This document shows, piece by piece, positions 36,301-49,234 of a stretch of DNA of 64,000 nucleotides. A program made the translations under genes and the position numbers. The notes under the pieces are model-generated. The model had not been told where the DNA came from. It made no database searches and saw nothing but the letters and a program-made list of their open reading frames with translations. Source of the stretch: Spinacia oleracea (Eukaryota > Streptophyta > Magnoliopsida > Caryophyllales > Amaranthaceae); contig NC_079487.1 of NCBI RefSeq assembly GCF_020520425.1, positions 53,420,719 to 53,484,718 on the forward strand, given 5' to 3'. The stretch's first letter is position 1, and every line of letters begins with the position of its first letter.

Positions 36301-38744
36301 CCTTGAACTGATATTTTGTGAACTTATGGTGTGAAAATGAGCAACTAAGTCACTGGAAAATTAACTTGGATTGTCCCTTGGAGACCTTAAGTATTTACAT
36401 TTTAGATTCAGGGAGTGAAGCAGTTGTATAAAAACTAAATGACATGTCTTGTGACTTTGGCATGAAAAACTGGGATGTATACTAGAAAAAAGGTTGTCGA
36501 GAAGTATTAAAAGATGTGTGAAGCTAGATTGAATGTCAGTAACTAGAAGATGAACAAATTAAAGATGTGATGAGGTAAAGCAGTACAAAGATTTTCAAGT
36601 GGGTGACTGATGAGTAATGAAGAATGGTGTTCGTGGACTCTAGGCACTTTAAGTTTTTGGGTGGCTGTCTTCAAACTGAAATCCTCCCTGGTGACTGGTG
36701 AGTCATTTTTGGGCATACTTTTTTGGTGTGAGGGTCGTACACTCGTACTGTACTAGTAGTTGTTTAAGCTTCTGTTATATGTTGCCATGGTCTAAGTGTC
36801 ACCTTCCTCGAGTGTTTCTACCCCTTCCAGTGAGAGACGGCAGGAAACCAGGGGGCTGCTGTAGCAATGAGTCCTTCTATAGTTCTGTAGCAATGGGGCT
36901 TTCTGTGAGAGTCAAAGAAAATATTCTATGGGACGGGCTTCCTCTAAGATATCTACGGAGTAAAAGATATGGGAGAATGTCGTTGATTCGCTTGAGTCTT
37001 GATCTCTTTAAGATTTCAGATGGCTAGCAATTGAGTTTTCCCTGTTCTGTCAATGTAAGGAAGAATAGTGGGTAAAGAGTCTAAACTCTTCGAGATGTCA
37101 ATGGATCTGTGCTGCTGCAATTGTGTAAGAACAGGAGAAACAAGTTCATTAATCTCTCTGGTATGGTTGTCTTGGATGCTCTAAGATGGTTATTTTACTG
37201 ATGTGCTGATATCAGACAGTTGGTTTTCCATCCTCAAGGTGTTAGAAAGAGGTGTTTATCATCTAATCAGTTGGGGGTGAGGTGGTCATCATTGCATTTC
37301 TAGTTTCCACTTTCACATCAGGAAGGCTGTCAGCTTTTCTGATGCTTCATGCTGTGAGGGAGCTCAGAAGCTCAATCTACATGTCTGTGGATTGCACTCT
37401 TCTTTCACTACACCTCCCTCATTTGCTATTGGGAATCATCTTAAGGTGAACAAGCTGAAAATAACAGCCCAAGAAGTATTTTCGAATGATCATAGGGTGG
37501 ATAACCTAGAAAGGGGTTGCCTACTTGCCTTTGAGTTTTCTTGTAAAAAACAGAGTTGTCCGATGAAGATCACAGGGCTGATGTAATTACTTTTCTGGCA
37601 GGAAGAAAAGGGTTGTCAGCACTCAAAGTAATTAAGGAACTTATGACCTGGGAGGGGATATGCTGTAAAATGTAAATGGGTACTTTGAAGTTATTCCATT
37701 GAATGTAAAGGGGTCCATTCGGCCAGATAATCGAGGCAAACATGAAATGGGTTTTGAAAAAGTATTTTTGTGTTGTCGCTGTTCTTTGAGTCTAAATAGG
37801 AAGTAGCTCGCATTGTACTATTGTTTATGAATTGGATCTTTTCACTTCCGACTGGAGTATTCAGGCATGAGGGTGTGTGGAGATCAATGTCTTTGGGATT
37901 CCAACTCTTTAAGCTCTTGTATTCCAAAGTAGGGTAATATTCTGCGTGCTCCATGTTCAACTCTCTTCCATTCGTTTGGGGTTTTATCTGTCTATAGGCA
38001 TAATGATTACAACCTTTAGTATGTTATCTGGAATGAGTTTTTATGCGTCTTTTGGTAGTATTGGTATCCTTGATTCGTCTGCCATTTCTGAGTTTTCTTC
38101 TTTATCGACCACAATTATTACGATCACCCTTCTTTAGAAGGATGTCGCGTATTTCCCTGTCACCTCATTTTCCCGTTTCTCTTCTTCCTTGAGAGGGAAG
38201 AACATTTTGCAATTTTCCATCAAACCCTCCTTCCTAAAATAATTCCGGTTTTTTGTATGTCGTCAGTGAGGTGATAAATCCTATTGAACATCAAATAGTG
38301 GAACAATTTGGCTTTGTGATCTTAGATAGGAGAATGGACAATTTGGTAACCCTGACTGAACTTTTGGATGACTGATCGAGAGCAGCAGAATTCTTAGGTT
38401 GTTCCAATAGAATCACCAGGTGGGTTGATAACTTGATACTACAGACAAAGGGCTAATCAGCTTTTGGATTGAAGAAGGGGGTTATAACACAATTTTCCTT
38501 TTATGGTAACATAAGAGGTATTCTTTGTCATTAACAGCATCCAAGTGGAAGGGAGGTCTACTTTGAGGTATAATGGATGTGAGGTAATTTGGTTAGAGCT
38601 TGTAATTCTTATTTTTGATCCCTGCTGCTGTTATTGTGAAGACGAAAACTCCTCTGAAGCTTTATATTTTGCATCGGTTGCTGTCAAAGTGAAGATCCCA
38701 ACTGTTATTCTCAAGAGAAGGAATGTTTTCTTTACAAGCTATTT
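33329..38744. other. Long intergenic stretch between the two genes
   Basis: No conserved protein is recognised. Short frames (33689-33973, 36698-37027) have no motif. A direct duplication of about 100 bp lies at 35268-35440. Parts of 36700-38744 have the T/G-rich texture of a decayed plus-strand LINE, consistent with the remnant that follows, but no RT motif can be placed. Confidence 0.4.
35268..35440 (+). repeat. About 100-bp direct duplication
   Basis: Two similar copies share GATC(G/T)..GTG.GAACAAATG, TTTATTTCTTCT(A/G)AGATAAAGATAT and CA(A/T)TTGTGCAAA. Non-coding. Confidence 0.75.
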
Positions 38745-39010
38745 TAGTTTGTAATCTTAGGGTGGAAGAGTGTTGATCATCTTTACTCTTATGTCCTTGA
38801 GTTCTTTCTCTTTGGGTGCTTACCATTTACCATGTTTGGGATGAGTTTGGTCCGACCTTGTTCTAGGAAAGAGTCTTGTTGCTTGGAAGGATGAAGAAAA
38901 GTATGCTTGCTAAAGTGTGGAAAGTGGTTCCGTTGACATTGTGATAATGCACTTGGAAAGGAAAAAGAACGGATTTTGAGGGTATTGCTAATAATTGCTA
39001 CAGACTAGTA
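38745..39010 (+). pseudogene. Decayed LINE (L1-type) ORF2 C-terminus
   Basis: Across shifting frames the plus strand resembles the zinc-binding reverse transcriptase tail of plant LINEs: F(G)CLPFTMFGMSLVRP, then VWKVVPL and CTWK followed by a RTDFEGIAN-like end. Stops and frameshifts interrupt it. The call is from pattern memory, and the upstream RT was not located. Confidence 0.4.
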
Positions 39011-39801
39011 TTAGGTTCTAAGTCGTATTGCTTTATGAAAGCATCCTCGTTGATTTTATTTGTCTGTAGCCGTCTTTCTAATAACTTGGGTTATTACTTT
39101 TTAAAGTAATGTGTAATTAGTGTACTTTGGCTTGTTTTTCTACTTTTTCCGGTTTTGTAAAATTATTTTTTCTAGTGCTTTTCAAACTGGTTAGAGAACT
39201 GGGTTTGACAAATCCTAAAATCTAAATCATTACGAGATAACACGATAGAATCAATCAACCCAGAGAAACCAAAAGGATCAGTGTAACTTGAAACATCAAC
39301 CTAGTGAAGGAGGCTCCCTCATGTTGTGTGCTCTGGGCCTCTGGCAACTGGCAATCACATATGGAAGTTCACCCCTGCAGCCGTGGGCATACTCTTTATT
39401 TGTTCTCTTTTTGTTGTCAAACAAGCTAATAACCCATCCAGAAAGAGTTGCTGAGGGAGTGAGCATTCGTTGTTGAAAATATCCCGTGTCTGGTTGTACA
39501 TGCAAAACCTGAACAAGTTTTTTGACAAAGAATATTTAATCAGTTTATGTGTTATCAGTGTTTGCAGATTTTACATTAGATAGTAATATGTTGTCATCAG
39601 TTTTTCTGTGTCATTTTTTATTATGTGTATACTTTTTTTCCCCCTTGCACAGCTGAAAATGATATGAAGTGAAAGTAAAACAGTACAACAGAAGATGAGC
39701 CACTCGTACATAATCACTTATACATAATCTGGAAAACAGTTTAGAAGAACTCTTAATAACAGTTCTCTGTGATGCATCAACGTTGTATGAGAGTAAAATA
39801 G
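39011..39801. other. Intergenic between the LINE remnant and the LONGIFOLIA-like gene end
   Basis: No gene recognised. Frames at 39288-39505 on both strands have no motif. Confidence 0.4.
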
Positions 39802-39807
39802 TTTATT
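39802..39807 (-). terminator. Candidate polyadenylation signal of the LONGIFOLIA-like gene
   Basis: Minus strand AATAAA about 165 nt downstream of the stop codon at 39973-39975, in A/T-rich surroundings. Confidence 0.45.
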
Positions 39808-39972
39808 GCTTTACAAAATTACAACATTCTATACTGCTAGTTAACATGTATTGCGAGACAATTAAGTTATAGGCAAAAGAAGAAACAAAAGGAAAGAAAG
39901 GGGAACAGAGAGGAATACAAGAGTGGAAATTCTAAAGCAAAAGAGTTATGTTAATAAAGATACAGGAAAAGG

Positions 39973-42900
39973 TTACTTCTTTCTGTGTTTATGAGCTTGT
40001 ACTTGTGCAGCACCGTCTTGAACAAGCTCGACAATCAAGTCTTTAAATATCAATCGTTCAATGTCTAATACTAAGGCTGGTATCTCAATGCTGGCGGCAG
40101 TCCAAGTTGCTGATTTATGTGTTAGATCTTTCCCTATGATGGTTGTGAGAAAGTCCTCCTCGTCATCTAAGTTGTGAGGCAAGTTCATAGGTTGGACCTG
40201 ATCTATTTCTTTATATATCTCTTGCAGGAGCTGCAGGCCACCAGTTGCGAGTTCCGTCGGCTTTTTCAAGAGTGGGCTTGGTGGCTGAGAGAGTTTCTGA
40301 GATAGTATTTCATTGACTGCATCGAACAAGAGTCTTCTCCTATGCCTTTCCGTGGTTCTTGTCATTTTCTCAGCTTTACTGTTGGATGTATTATCTGAAA
40401 CAAAACTGCTTCTCATGGTTTGCTCCAGCTCAAAGAATAAGTTAGGGTTGATTGCTTCTTGTGACTGGAGGGCAAGATGATCGGCCATTGTGTAGTCAAG
40501 ATGATCAAGGAATCCCGAGGCTAAGAGTACTTCAGACACGTACGATTTTTCCACATTCACGTTAAGAGGTGTGGTTTTACTTAAATTTCCATGCTGATAA
40601 GAGTTCAACTTACATAAGGATGGAGCTGACTCTTTGAAGTTTTCTAGTTTCCGATAATCACTCTCATAGTTAAAATTTAGTCTGAACCTGTCTGGAGAAT
40701 GATTAAGATCGGTGTCGATCCACTCTGCTTCATTGTATGTTGTATTGGTCTCAAAATCTGCAGAGAAGTTCAGATAATAACATCGGATCAACACTTCTTC
40801 CAAATAGTTTTGCTTTAATATAACCATGCTCCATTTAGCTAAGTCATACGTAGTAAAAGGTAATGTATCTCTCCCATGCTAAGAAGGGAAGGATGCGTAC
40901 TACTCTTCTCATTTTCTATGCTCCCTTTCTCCATCCCCCATTTATAGACTTATTCACACAACCTTATGCTTTTCACTTTGGAAGCTTAAGTCTTGTACAG
41001 AGAAAATATTGCTTTGCATGACTATTTCTTGATACTCAGTGTCATTTTAATGCATTATCTGTCGGATGAGTACTACTTTTCTCATTTTAATGTAATATTT
41101 TTGGATTAGCATTTTAGAACGACGTATAAATCCCACTGAAGTGGTTTCCTAGCTAATTATTTGAGCCCCACTGACTCCAAAACGACCATTCCCTTTTGAA
41201 TAATAGTGAAGCACTAGCTGTAAAACTTGGGTGTGGTCTTTTTTGTTTAAGTGGAATAGGCCTGTTATTGTAAATGCCTTTTTTTTTATATATATATAGC
41301 ATGTCCTGGTCACCAGTATTTTCTTTTGTTTTTATGCTTCACACAATCACACCTCTTCCAGTAACAAAGTACAAGTATTAGACTTTTAGTAGTATACCAA
41401 AAATGGGTTTCTACTCATCTCAACAATATGCTTTATGTTTATTCACCATAATTATACTCTATTGTCTATAAACCATTTTTAGGATGATTATCACTGGCTG
41501 TTAACTTTATAAAACATTTCCATCTTTACCTCTGAATGCTGTCGGTTTCTTTCTTATTGGAGATGGAGTTTCATCTTCGAAGAAATTCGCATCAAGAACC
41601 GAAACTGGGCTTGGTTGCTCCCTCACAGTTGTTGCTAGTTCTTCCAAAGCCATATCACCTCGAAATCCTTCTGAATTCTGATGTTTGAAAGGCCAGGTTA
41701 GTGAAGTTGAACTGATAGAGTAGACATAGATGAAAAGATTAAAAGTAAAACTTACTTTGTTGTGAGTGACTTGGGTTCCATATTTCATGCATAATTCATC
41801 AGCATTTTCAATATATCTGTGAATATGTGAGACCATATTATCATTTTTTCGGGACAATAGAGTGGTGTTTCCTTGTTGGCTCTGGCATATTGATTCACTG
41901 CTGAACTCACTAGATTGTTTATCGATCTCCTGCAAAAGAGATAAGTTTCGGGGTAGCTTTCGATTCTGAGAGGGGAAGCCCACAGCTTGCTGGCTTTGCT
42001 TTACTCTGGAACCTGATGTTGCAGGAGAACTTCTGTTGTCTGGGATCCTTGATGAGCTCGTCGCATTTGTCTTGGTCATATGTTGAGGTTCTTTTGAAGT
42101 TCTTATTGGTCTCGGCGTTCTTTCTCCAGAATACTTTTTCCTGATGTGATGAGTTTCTTTGAGATCTTTTGCTGTTTTCTTCTGTTCTGAATCTTTAAGG
42201 CCATCTACAGGCTGAACTATCCTAAGTCTCTGAAGGTTCGTAATAGGTATATTTTGCACAACTTGAGTTGTTACTTCTCTTGAACCTTTGACAAGTTTAG
42301 TCGGCTTTATATTTTCAGTTGATGTAACGTCTTTTACGAAACTGAACCCCTTAGTTGTAGACAGATTAGCCATTTTTGGACCCTGTTTTTGGCTGATATG
42401 GAAAGCGCTTATGTTGCTCGTTTGAGATGCACAATGTGAAGACGGATTTTCCTTTCTGATTTCTAACTTGATTTTCTCCTTATGCATTGCTTCAAGTATC
42501 TGTTTTAGAGCTCTAAGATCCTTGCCAGACTTCTGGAAATCAAGATCAGCCAATCTTTTCTCAATTGCACCATAGACAGTGAGGGGATGGTTTTTTGGTT
42601 CTGATTGAGCTTCCTGAGATGGGGAAGATGTTTTACCTGATTTATCTTTATTTGACCGCGATTCTTTGCCATTACTTCTCGGAGAGTGTAAAACCCGGTC
42701 TACTTTACTTTGGTCGATGGTCCTTGAAGATGTTGACAAAAATTCAGAAGTTTGGGAAATGGTGGAATCATCTTTCTGTGTCAGACTCCTGCGGGAGGGT
42801 GTATCATCTGGCAGAGCTTCCAGCCCCATCAACTTTGCCACAATGTTAGACGGTGCCCTGTAACTTGCTGGCTCCTCTCTCTTCAAGTTTCTGAGGAGTA

Positions 42901-45357
42901 AATTGTGTTTTGAGTCATGGGCAGATACTTTTGTGGTTGGTTGTTTACTATCCAATGATAACCTTGGGAGGTCTTTAAGCTTCAAGCTGGAAATGTGAGT
43001 GTCCCTAGTTTCCCTTCCATCATAAGACAGACGAGCATGATCCTTGTTTCTTGGAGTTATGACAGGCGCACTGTGGTTGGAACTAATTGAACGAAATGAC
43101 TGATTGTGAGCAGCAAGTCGCGGGCTATCTGGTCTGGACGTATGTGAAAGTCTTGGGGAGTCAATATGCATCAGATCATATCTTAAAGCAGTTGATATTG
43201 GTGATGCACAGGTGGGGACACTTTCTCTGATATGGTTTTTCGCTGGTGAACTTGTTTCTCTGGCAGTTTCAGCCAATGGCGAGTTTTGAAGGTTGGTGTT
43301 CCAATCATATTCTGATGATGATATGGCTGAAGATGACGAAATGGAAATTCTGGATGATTCAATGGGGCTCAACTGCATCTCTTTTATGGCATTTGGATGT
43401 TTATCCTGCAAATACAACCAACTTCAGCTACTCATCTCTTGAAGCCTGTGATTCTAAAAACTTTCAGATGTATGAATCGAGTAATGCGTATCTCACCTTT
43501 GATCTCTTGTTATAACTATTCACTGCTCTTCCTTGCTGCTTGGTTTCACCTGTTCAACCATAACACATTGTGTTTCAGATCCCAAATTGTTGCCACTAAA
43601 TTAAACTTCCATGTTTTTGGTAAGTTTTCTATCTCAATATTTAATACTTCACTAGTCTTCTATACACCCGATGCGTGCTTGTAATTTAGAGAGGCACATA
43701 TTTGGTTATTTACTTTTTGCCTTTTTATTAATATTTTTTTCTTAGTTTTAATATTGGGAGATTTTAGTAAATATCCCTTTTATATTGTAATATAAAATGT
43801 TTTGTGTTTAATTTGTTTTTGTTTTTTCTAATTTAGTAAAAGGTAAATTAGGCAATTACTGTTTACGCCGCTTAGACGTACCTTTTATAATAAAGATATC
43901 TTATTTTCTTTTGCGAAGCGCTACTACAATAAATTTGTTTTTATTTGTTTATCACTTACTCTCTCACTTGCTTGATTACGATGTATGTAGTACATATTTA
44001 CATTCAACTCTCCTTTTTTTAATACTTATGACGGTCAACATTTAACTTCTAAATGATTATGGAGGAAGTATAAATGAAGCACGAAAAGTCATGAATGAAA
44101 GTTTTATACACAAATATTTAAATTGGGGCGTTAATTCTTTTTTTGTTTTTTTGAGGGAAAAAATATGGGTGTGGCTAAATGCAGAAAATAACATCTTTAT
44201 GGCAAAACACGAAATGACAAAACTGCCCAGGAAAAAAAAAAACTCACAGCTTCATCTAAACGTTGGATCCTACGAAATTATCAACAATTTTTTCGCTTTC
44301 AATAGTCAGTGGTTGGCCATTTGTATTTAATGATAGATTGACGATCCAACCAGCCATTGTTATCTTTCATTCAAAGTTAAATATGGCACCAATGTCCGGG
44401 TATTGATACTTCATTAAACATTGATCTTGGACATTACATTATTTACATACTCAGTATGATTTTATACACAAAGTTATATGTTATCGTACCTCCTATTTTT
44501 TTTGACCTTGTACCAAACACCCACAAAAGTTTTTAGTAATCTATTTTCCTCCTAAATCAAAGAAACATTTGACTGAAAAATTCATCTTCTTTGTGACAAT
44601 AAAGTGTGGGGTCACTGTTACGAAGTAGGGAGTATTTGTTTTTTTTTTTTTTTTCCGTTACCACCCGGTTCACCCTTAGAGCTAATCCGGATTTGGGGCG
44701 AGTTCTGATTAACTAGGCTACAGTCCTCTCGCAATTGTTGTTGCGGGAATCGAACACGGGGTTCTTCCAACCAAATTCAGCCACAATTACCACTGAACCA
44801 ACAGGTAAATGGTAGGAATTATTTGTTTGTGACAATATGAATTTTGCTATTTATTTGTTATTTGCAATATTCATATGGTCTTACTGCGTTGATTAAAGAC
44901 CAACCATTTATTTATGTCGCATTAAGAAGCATCACATGCCATCATTTCAGGGGCAAGAAAACTAAAAATTTAATGTCATTGATCAACTCATGTATGAACA
45001 CAATTATGACTATTAATTAATTATTTGATCAACCCGTATGACTAATTTTAAGTTCGTTATGCAACTCGTATCATATGACTATTGAAATCTCGGAACCAAA
45101 ACTTTGAAGTAAATAGCCAGTAGAAAACTTGGTTATTATGTCAGAAGTCTGCAGAAACTTACTTATTTCATTGATAATAACATTGAATTTACTTGTGAAA
45201 AGTTGTTGATGGATAACAAAATTTTACCTGGAGAAACTCTTGGATTGTTGATGAAATGATGAGGATCAAAGAACTGAAGCAGCCCATTCATGCATCCAAT
45301 CTGCTTCTTCAACTCTTCATTTTCATCAGACATTGCATATACAAGTTTTGGAGACAT
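39973..45357 (-). CDS. LNG1-like: LONGIFOLIA / TON1-recruiting-motif (TRM1/2-like) protein, five exons
   Basis: Exons by GT-AG fit and phase: 45357-45228, 43549-43497, 43405-41756, 41677-41530 and 40757-39973, giving 2766 nt and 921 aa, near the size of Arabidopsis LONGIFOLIA1. The N-terminus (DENEELKKQIGCMNGLLQFF) is the family signature. RLSYDGRE is near 186, VAKLMGLE near 250-257, and DFQKSGKDLRALKQILEAM near 350-368. A DUF4378 domain fills about 733-905 (YVSEVLLASGFLDHL, NPNLFFELEQT). Family members bind cortical microtubules and TON1 and promote longitudinal cell elongation. Exon 2 is only 53 nt and is needed to restore frame, since joining exon 1 to exon 3 directly gives an early stop. 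Intron 1 (1.7 kb) carries a SINE. All exons are open, so the gene is probably active. Confidence 0.88.
44489..44632. mobile_element. Possible decayed Stowaway-like MITE in intron 1
   Basis: TA-CCTCCTATTTTTTTTGACC on the left and ACGAAGTAGGGAG-TA on the right resemble worn Stowaway ends (CTCCCTCCGT type) with TA borders. It overlaps the left duplication of the neighbouring SINE. Confidence 0.35.
44642..44811 (-). mobile_element. tRNA-derived SINE in intron 1 of the LONGIFOLIA-like gene
   Basis: On the minus strand a pol III A box (TGGTTCAGTGGTAA, 44800-44787) is followed about 32 nt later by a B box (GTTCGATTCCC, 44755-44745). A unique body and a poly-A tail (plus-strand T run, 44642-44654) complete it. 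Both sides carry a 17-bp target-site duplication (44625-44641 and 44812-44828) differing at two positions. It has the same orientation as the host gene. Confidence 0.85.
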
Positions 45358-46848
45358 TTTTGATTTTTTTATGGGAATGTTTCACTTCATCTGAGAAACA
45401 TAATCATAGATGGAATTTTTTCTGTTAAAAGTTTCAGGAATTTTCTGAATTGTTTCTTCTTCTGAAATCTGACACAAGTAATGAATATGATTGTCAGAAA
45501 TATGATGAAATGGGTGATTATTATGAGTTTATAGAGAGTTGCAGGGAAAGTGAGAGCATGTTTTTTTAATGGATTTTCACATGGAAAACAGCGAAGTGGC
45601 AGAAGGAAATTCTCTGAAAAATGAATGTGTATGTTCTGTTTGTTGGCTATCTCATTCTCTCCCCTAACAAAGGCAGCTCCTATATATTGCTTACTGCATC
45701 ATTTCTGACACTGACAACTATTTAATATTCAAGTCTTTGTGAGAATGACCTCGGGAATTGTGATTCTTTTCAATTCGCTTTATTAATGACCCACTGATTC
45801 ATATTATGATTCATACTCCACGATTAATAATTGTGGTTATTGTCCATGTTACATGTTACTCGAACTCTTTATTTCATATATTAAGGTCATATTCGGATAT
45901 CTTACTTTTTAAATTGACACCTTAGTAGTTGAATCCGACATTAGTATCTTAAATCAGAGTAACATAGGTTATTGCCTTCATATTAATGAGTAGTTGGAAA
46001 AGGAGGTGTGCAATTAGCCAATTAGGGCTGTAAATGAGTCAAGACATTCACGAACAAGCTCGGTAAAACTCTTTCATTAAGAAATTGAACGAGCTAGCTA
46101 GAGTAAATATTTAAGGCTCATGTATAAAATGAGCTTTACTCGAACAACATCACGTTCAACTCTTTAGGAATATTTACAAACAATTTATGTCGAAATCCTA
46201 CGTGTCGCTCTTTTAATGGCACCATAAGGGTGCCACGTAGACCGCGACTCGTCAAATTATTTTTACTATAAACACCATATTTTCACTATGAAAATATTAA
46301 AATAAGGTAATACCTACAAAAGAAGGAAATATTTTTTATAATGATTATAGTAAATATATATTTTCATTTATTTTGTAAATTATAAATTAAAAAATAGAAT
46401 TTACAATCTAATAATATATTTTTATGTAAATTATTTTATCGTAAATTGTAACTTTTATCATTTTGCTAATAATTTAAGTTCAAAGGTTATAAAGAAGGCC
46501 AAAGTTAGATTTTTTTTTTGGGATATAATTTGCAAAAATAATTTTGTGAAGTTTAAGATAAGGAGGAAAAAGTTTTTTTAAAAAAAAGAAGAAAGAAAGT
46601 GGAGAGATGTGAAATGTGGGGATGAGATCTACATCAATGGTGAGTTTCCTCTAAGTTGAAGTTTTCATGTGGGGTGGACTAGTCTGTACGATTCATGTGG
46701 AGTTTGTCAGAATAGTGAAAGTGGAAAATGGGATAAGGAAGCAAACTGGGAAACCACTTGCATTGTCTCTACTCATTTTAAGCAACCTTGTTTTGTTCAC
46801 AATTATCATTGACAATTTGAGTTCGATATGAAAGTTTTAAGCAAGATA
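45358..46848. other. 5' flank of the LONGIFOLIA-like gene
   Basis: The first ~300 bp are probably 5' UTR. 46024-46160 (AGGGCTGTAAATGAG, then ACGAACAAGCTCGG) looks like a worn hAT-type MITE end, with no borders set. 46320-46600 is A/T-rich. No gene seen. Confidence 0.4.
45681..45688 (-). promoter_or_regulatory. Candidate TATA box of the LONGIFOLIA-like gene
   Basis: Minus strand AATATATAGG about 325 bp upstream of the ATG, which would give a leader near 290 nt. No experimental start is known. Confidence 0.4.
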
Positions 46849-47084
46849 CTCTATTCGTGCATAAAAGATTGTTCAATTTGACTTTTTACAGTGTTTAAGA
46901 CGTGATTTACTATATAAATATTTTTAATTTTACACGAATAAAAATTATAAAAAGTTATATTGAAACGAATCTAACAAGTCTCCAGATGATTATATTATTT
47001 CTTATAGACTAATAAGAATTCATGGACAAAGTTTTCAAATTTTGACCCAATTTTTTTATGGGAATTTTTTAGAGACGGAGGGAG
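46849..47084. mobile_element. Stowaway-type MITE
   Basis: TA dinucleotides (46847-46848 and 47085-47086) flank a 236-bp A/T-rich element. Its right end GAGACGGAGGGAG is the classic Stowaway terminus; the left end CTCTATTCGTGC is a decayed mirror. Phrases such as ATATTGAAACGAATCTAACA are common in such elements. Confidence 0.65.
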
Positions 47085-47240
47085 TATATATATTTTAATA
47101 ATTTTCCTCCGCAATGTTAAAATATAATTCCTAAAATCTAATTCTACTACAAACACTAGTTTTTATGCATGTAGTGTGTGTGTGTGACATTTGGCCATAC
47201 TGATATGTTCATATTTTATAGTGTTTTTTACCCTCGTCCC

Positions 47241-48434
47241 TGTAACACCCCGACAATTCTCTCCTTTCTAAAATAACCTTTTAATATAAAACGTAGAGAA
47301 TTATCAAGGCATTATCGCCCGTGTGAAAACGTAACGGCTTATTCAGAATTTTGCAGCGGAAAACATAAAACTAACTTTAATAATTTAAATAAGTCAACTA
47401 CGGAATAAAATCTAAAACCAACCAACAAAACAAGGTCAACGTAATTAATTAAAACAAAGTTCGAGTCTCTTCAAAAACAGGCCAAACAAATTCAACATCA
47501 AACTTAAAACAAAACAATTTAATAACTACACAGCTCTTCAATCCCGAACCCCATGATGCATCACCTTCAAACCTGTAATGGACGATGCTTATTGATCCCT
47601 AGAGACTGCTCACCAAGATTGGGTCATCACAGGATCAATAAGGCATAGCCATGATCAACATGCACAAGCAAAAGCACGTAATCAGCAAAGCTGAGTACTA
47701 CATACTAAATCAATAATAATCCTAACATGATTCTATTAAACGAATAATCCTAACATGATACTAATAACGTAAGTAAGAATAACCAAGACACATTCACTTT
47801 CAAATCACAGTTGACTAGACTAGACGGGCCTAGACTTTCATAACATTAATATTATTTTAGTTGAAATAGACAATGGACCGAGTTGTCCGTCCACAGTCTT
47901 CACTAAGGAAGACGAGGTACGGGCGCGACTCCGTAACCTCACTGACCTGCGATATCGAGGAACGTTTGAATAAAAATAGAACACGGTGATCAATCCGGTC
48001 CCAGAAAAGGCCATGGGCTACCACCATGAACCCCAACTCCTGTTTGTCCGTCACTTTAGACGTGCACAGTCTAAAGCTATTGCTACCCAGTTTCACTTTA
48101 CATGATTTACAAATTGAGACTCTGTTATGACTCAACAATCACATAAGACATACAATTCACATTTGTTCACAACTGTTTTTATCTTGGAATTAAGTAAGTG
48201 ATCATAAAAGCATCAATCAAGACTCATTCCAATTTATCCAACCTTTCCTTTAACCATGATCAACCCTGTATATGGGCATAAAGTTTCAACTTACTATACA
48301 AGGTCCACCGCCCTCATAAAGTAGTGAAAAGATAGAAAGGGAACAACAACCAATCGATCCAAACCAATCATATAGAATAAAGTGTTCCCAACCAACATGT
48401 TTGTATCAATCATCCATACTAACATGTTACAGTT
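47241..48434. repeat. Gypsy-like LTR or terminal repeat sequence, left part
   Basis: It begins TGTAACACCCCGACAATT, a start seen in several plant gypsy LTRs, and continues with GATTGGGTCATCACAGG and AGCTGAGTACTACATACT. The CACTA element splits it at 48434/48435; the other part resumes at 62616. No coding sequence. The family call is tentative. Confidence 0.4.
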
Positions 48435-48640
48435 CACTAGTAGAAAAACATTTATTTGCGGCTATTAATGTGAGGCGTTTTTCTATAGACGCCGCAATTT
48501 AAATCGTGTATTAATATTTTAATGTATAGGAGTATTGATCTGCGGCGTAGATTTGGGTGAAATCGCCTCGAACAAACAACAACCATTTGTCAGCGGCGTT
48601 AATATCTAAACGCCTCAAACTAATTAGGGAATATCCCAAA
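48435..48640. repeat. Left CACTA terminus and subterminal repeats
   Basis: The TIR is followed by TTTGCGGC, GAGGCGTTTTTC, GACGCCGCAA, TGCGGCGTAG, CAGCGGCGTT and AACGCCTCAAA, a row of direct and inverted GGCG(T) motifs of the kind bound by TnpA-type proteins. Confidence 0.8.
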
Positions 48641-49234
48641 AAACTCACGCCTATCCGTTCATTCATTTCCAACATTTTCAAAACCCTGGCTTCTCCACAA
48701 CCTCAACTCCATTAGCCCCTTCTCCATTGCAGATCCTCTCCTCTCAAAACTACAAGTGATAATTGATCAAGTTCTCACTCTCGTAAAGTTCAATATCACG
48801 CCTTTCCCTTCCATTATTTTCCTTACATCAATTTACTTATGCTATTTCTCTCCCCTGAGTCTCCTCGTTCTTCAATGGCGGCGATCCTAGCTTGTTCATA
48901 ATTTTCTGGTGGTATGTTTGTCTCTCCTATTAGATCCCTGGTCTTAATTTTTTGTTTTTAATAATTTGTTTCGTTCAAATTAATTTCATGAACTTTCCTT
49001 CTTTATTCGATTATTTGACTCTAATTATTTGAGTTTTTTTCCAACCATTATTTTCGATAATTTTGAAGTTTTCCATAACCACAATATGGATCTGTATTAG
49101 TTATAAGATATTAATTTTTGGGGGGTTTTATTGGTTGATTCTTATTTTTTCGTGGGTTATGTTTGATTTTTGGAATTAGGTATTTTATGTGAAGGTAATC
49201 AATCTAGCGCTTGGAGTGAGGAGTGAGGAATGCG
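48641..49234 (+). other. Left interior of the CACTA element, 5'-UTR-like
   Basis: C/T-rich sequence with a short ATGGCGGCGATCCTAGC start near 48875, then T-rich intron-like DNA. It probably is the first part of the captured gene region resuming at 59634. No long frame. Confidence 0.4.

Noticed and set aside
36698..37027. 109 aa plus frame as a gene between TAF8 and the LONGIFOLIA-like gene
   Set aside because: No recognisable motif, no supporting exons; probably chance or decayed LINE DNA.
42595..43684. Plus frames of 65-95 aa across the LONGIFOLIA-like exons
   Set aside because: Antisense to well-supported exons; no domain.
44745..44800. Functional tRNA gene
   Set aside because: Pol III boxes are present, but there is no cloverleaf or acceptor stem pairing; the poly-A tail and duplication show a SINE.
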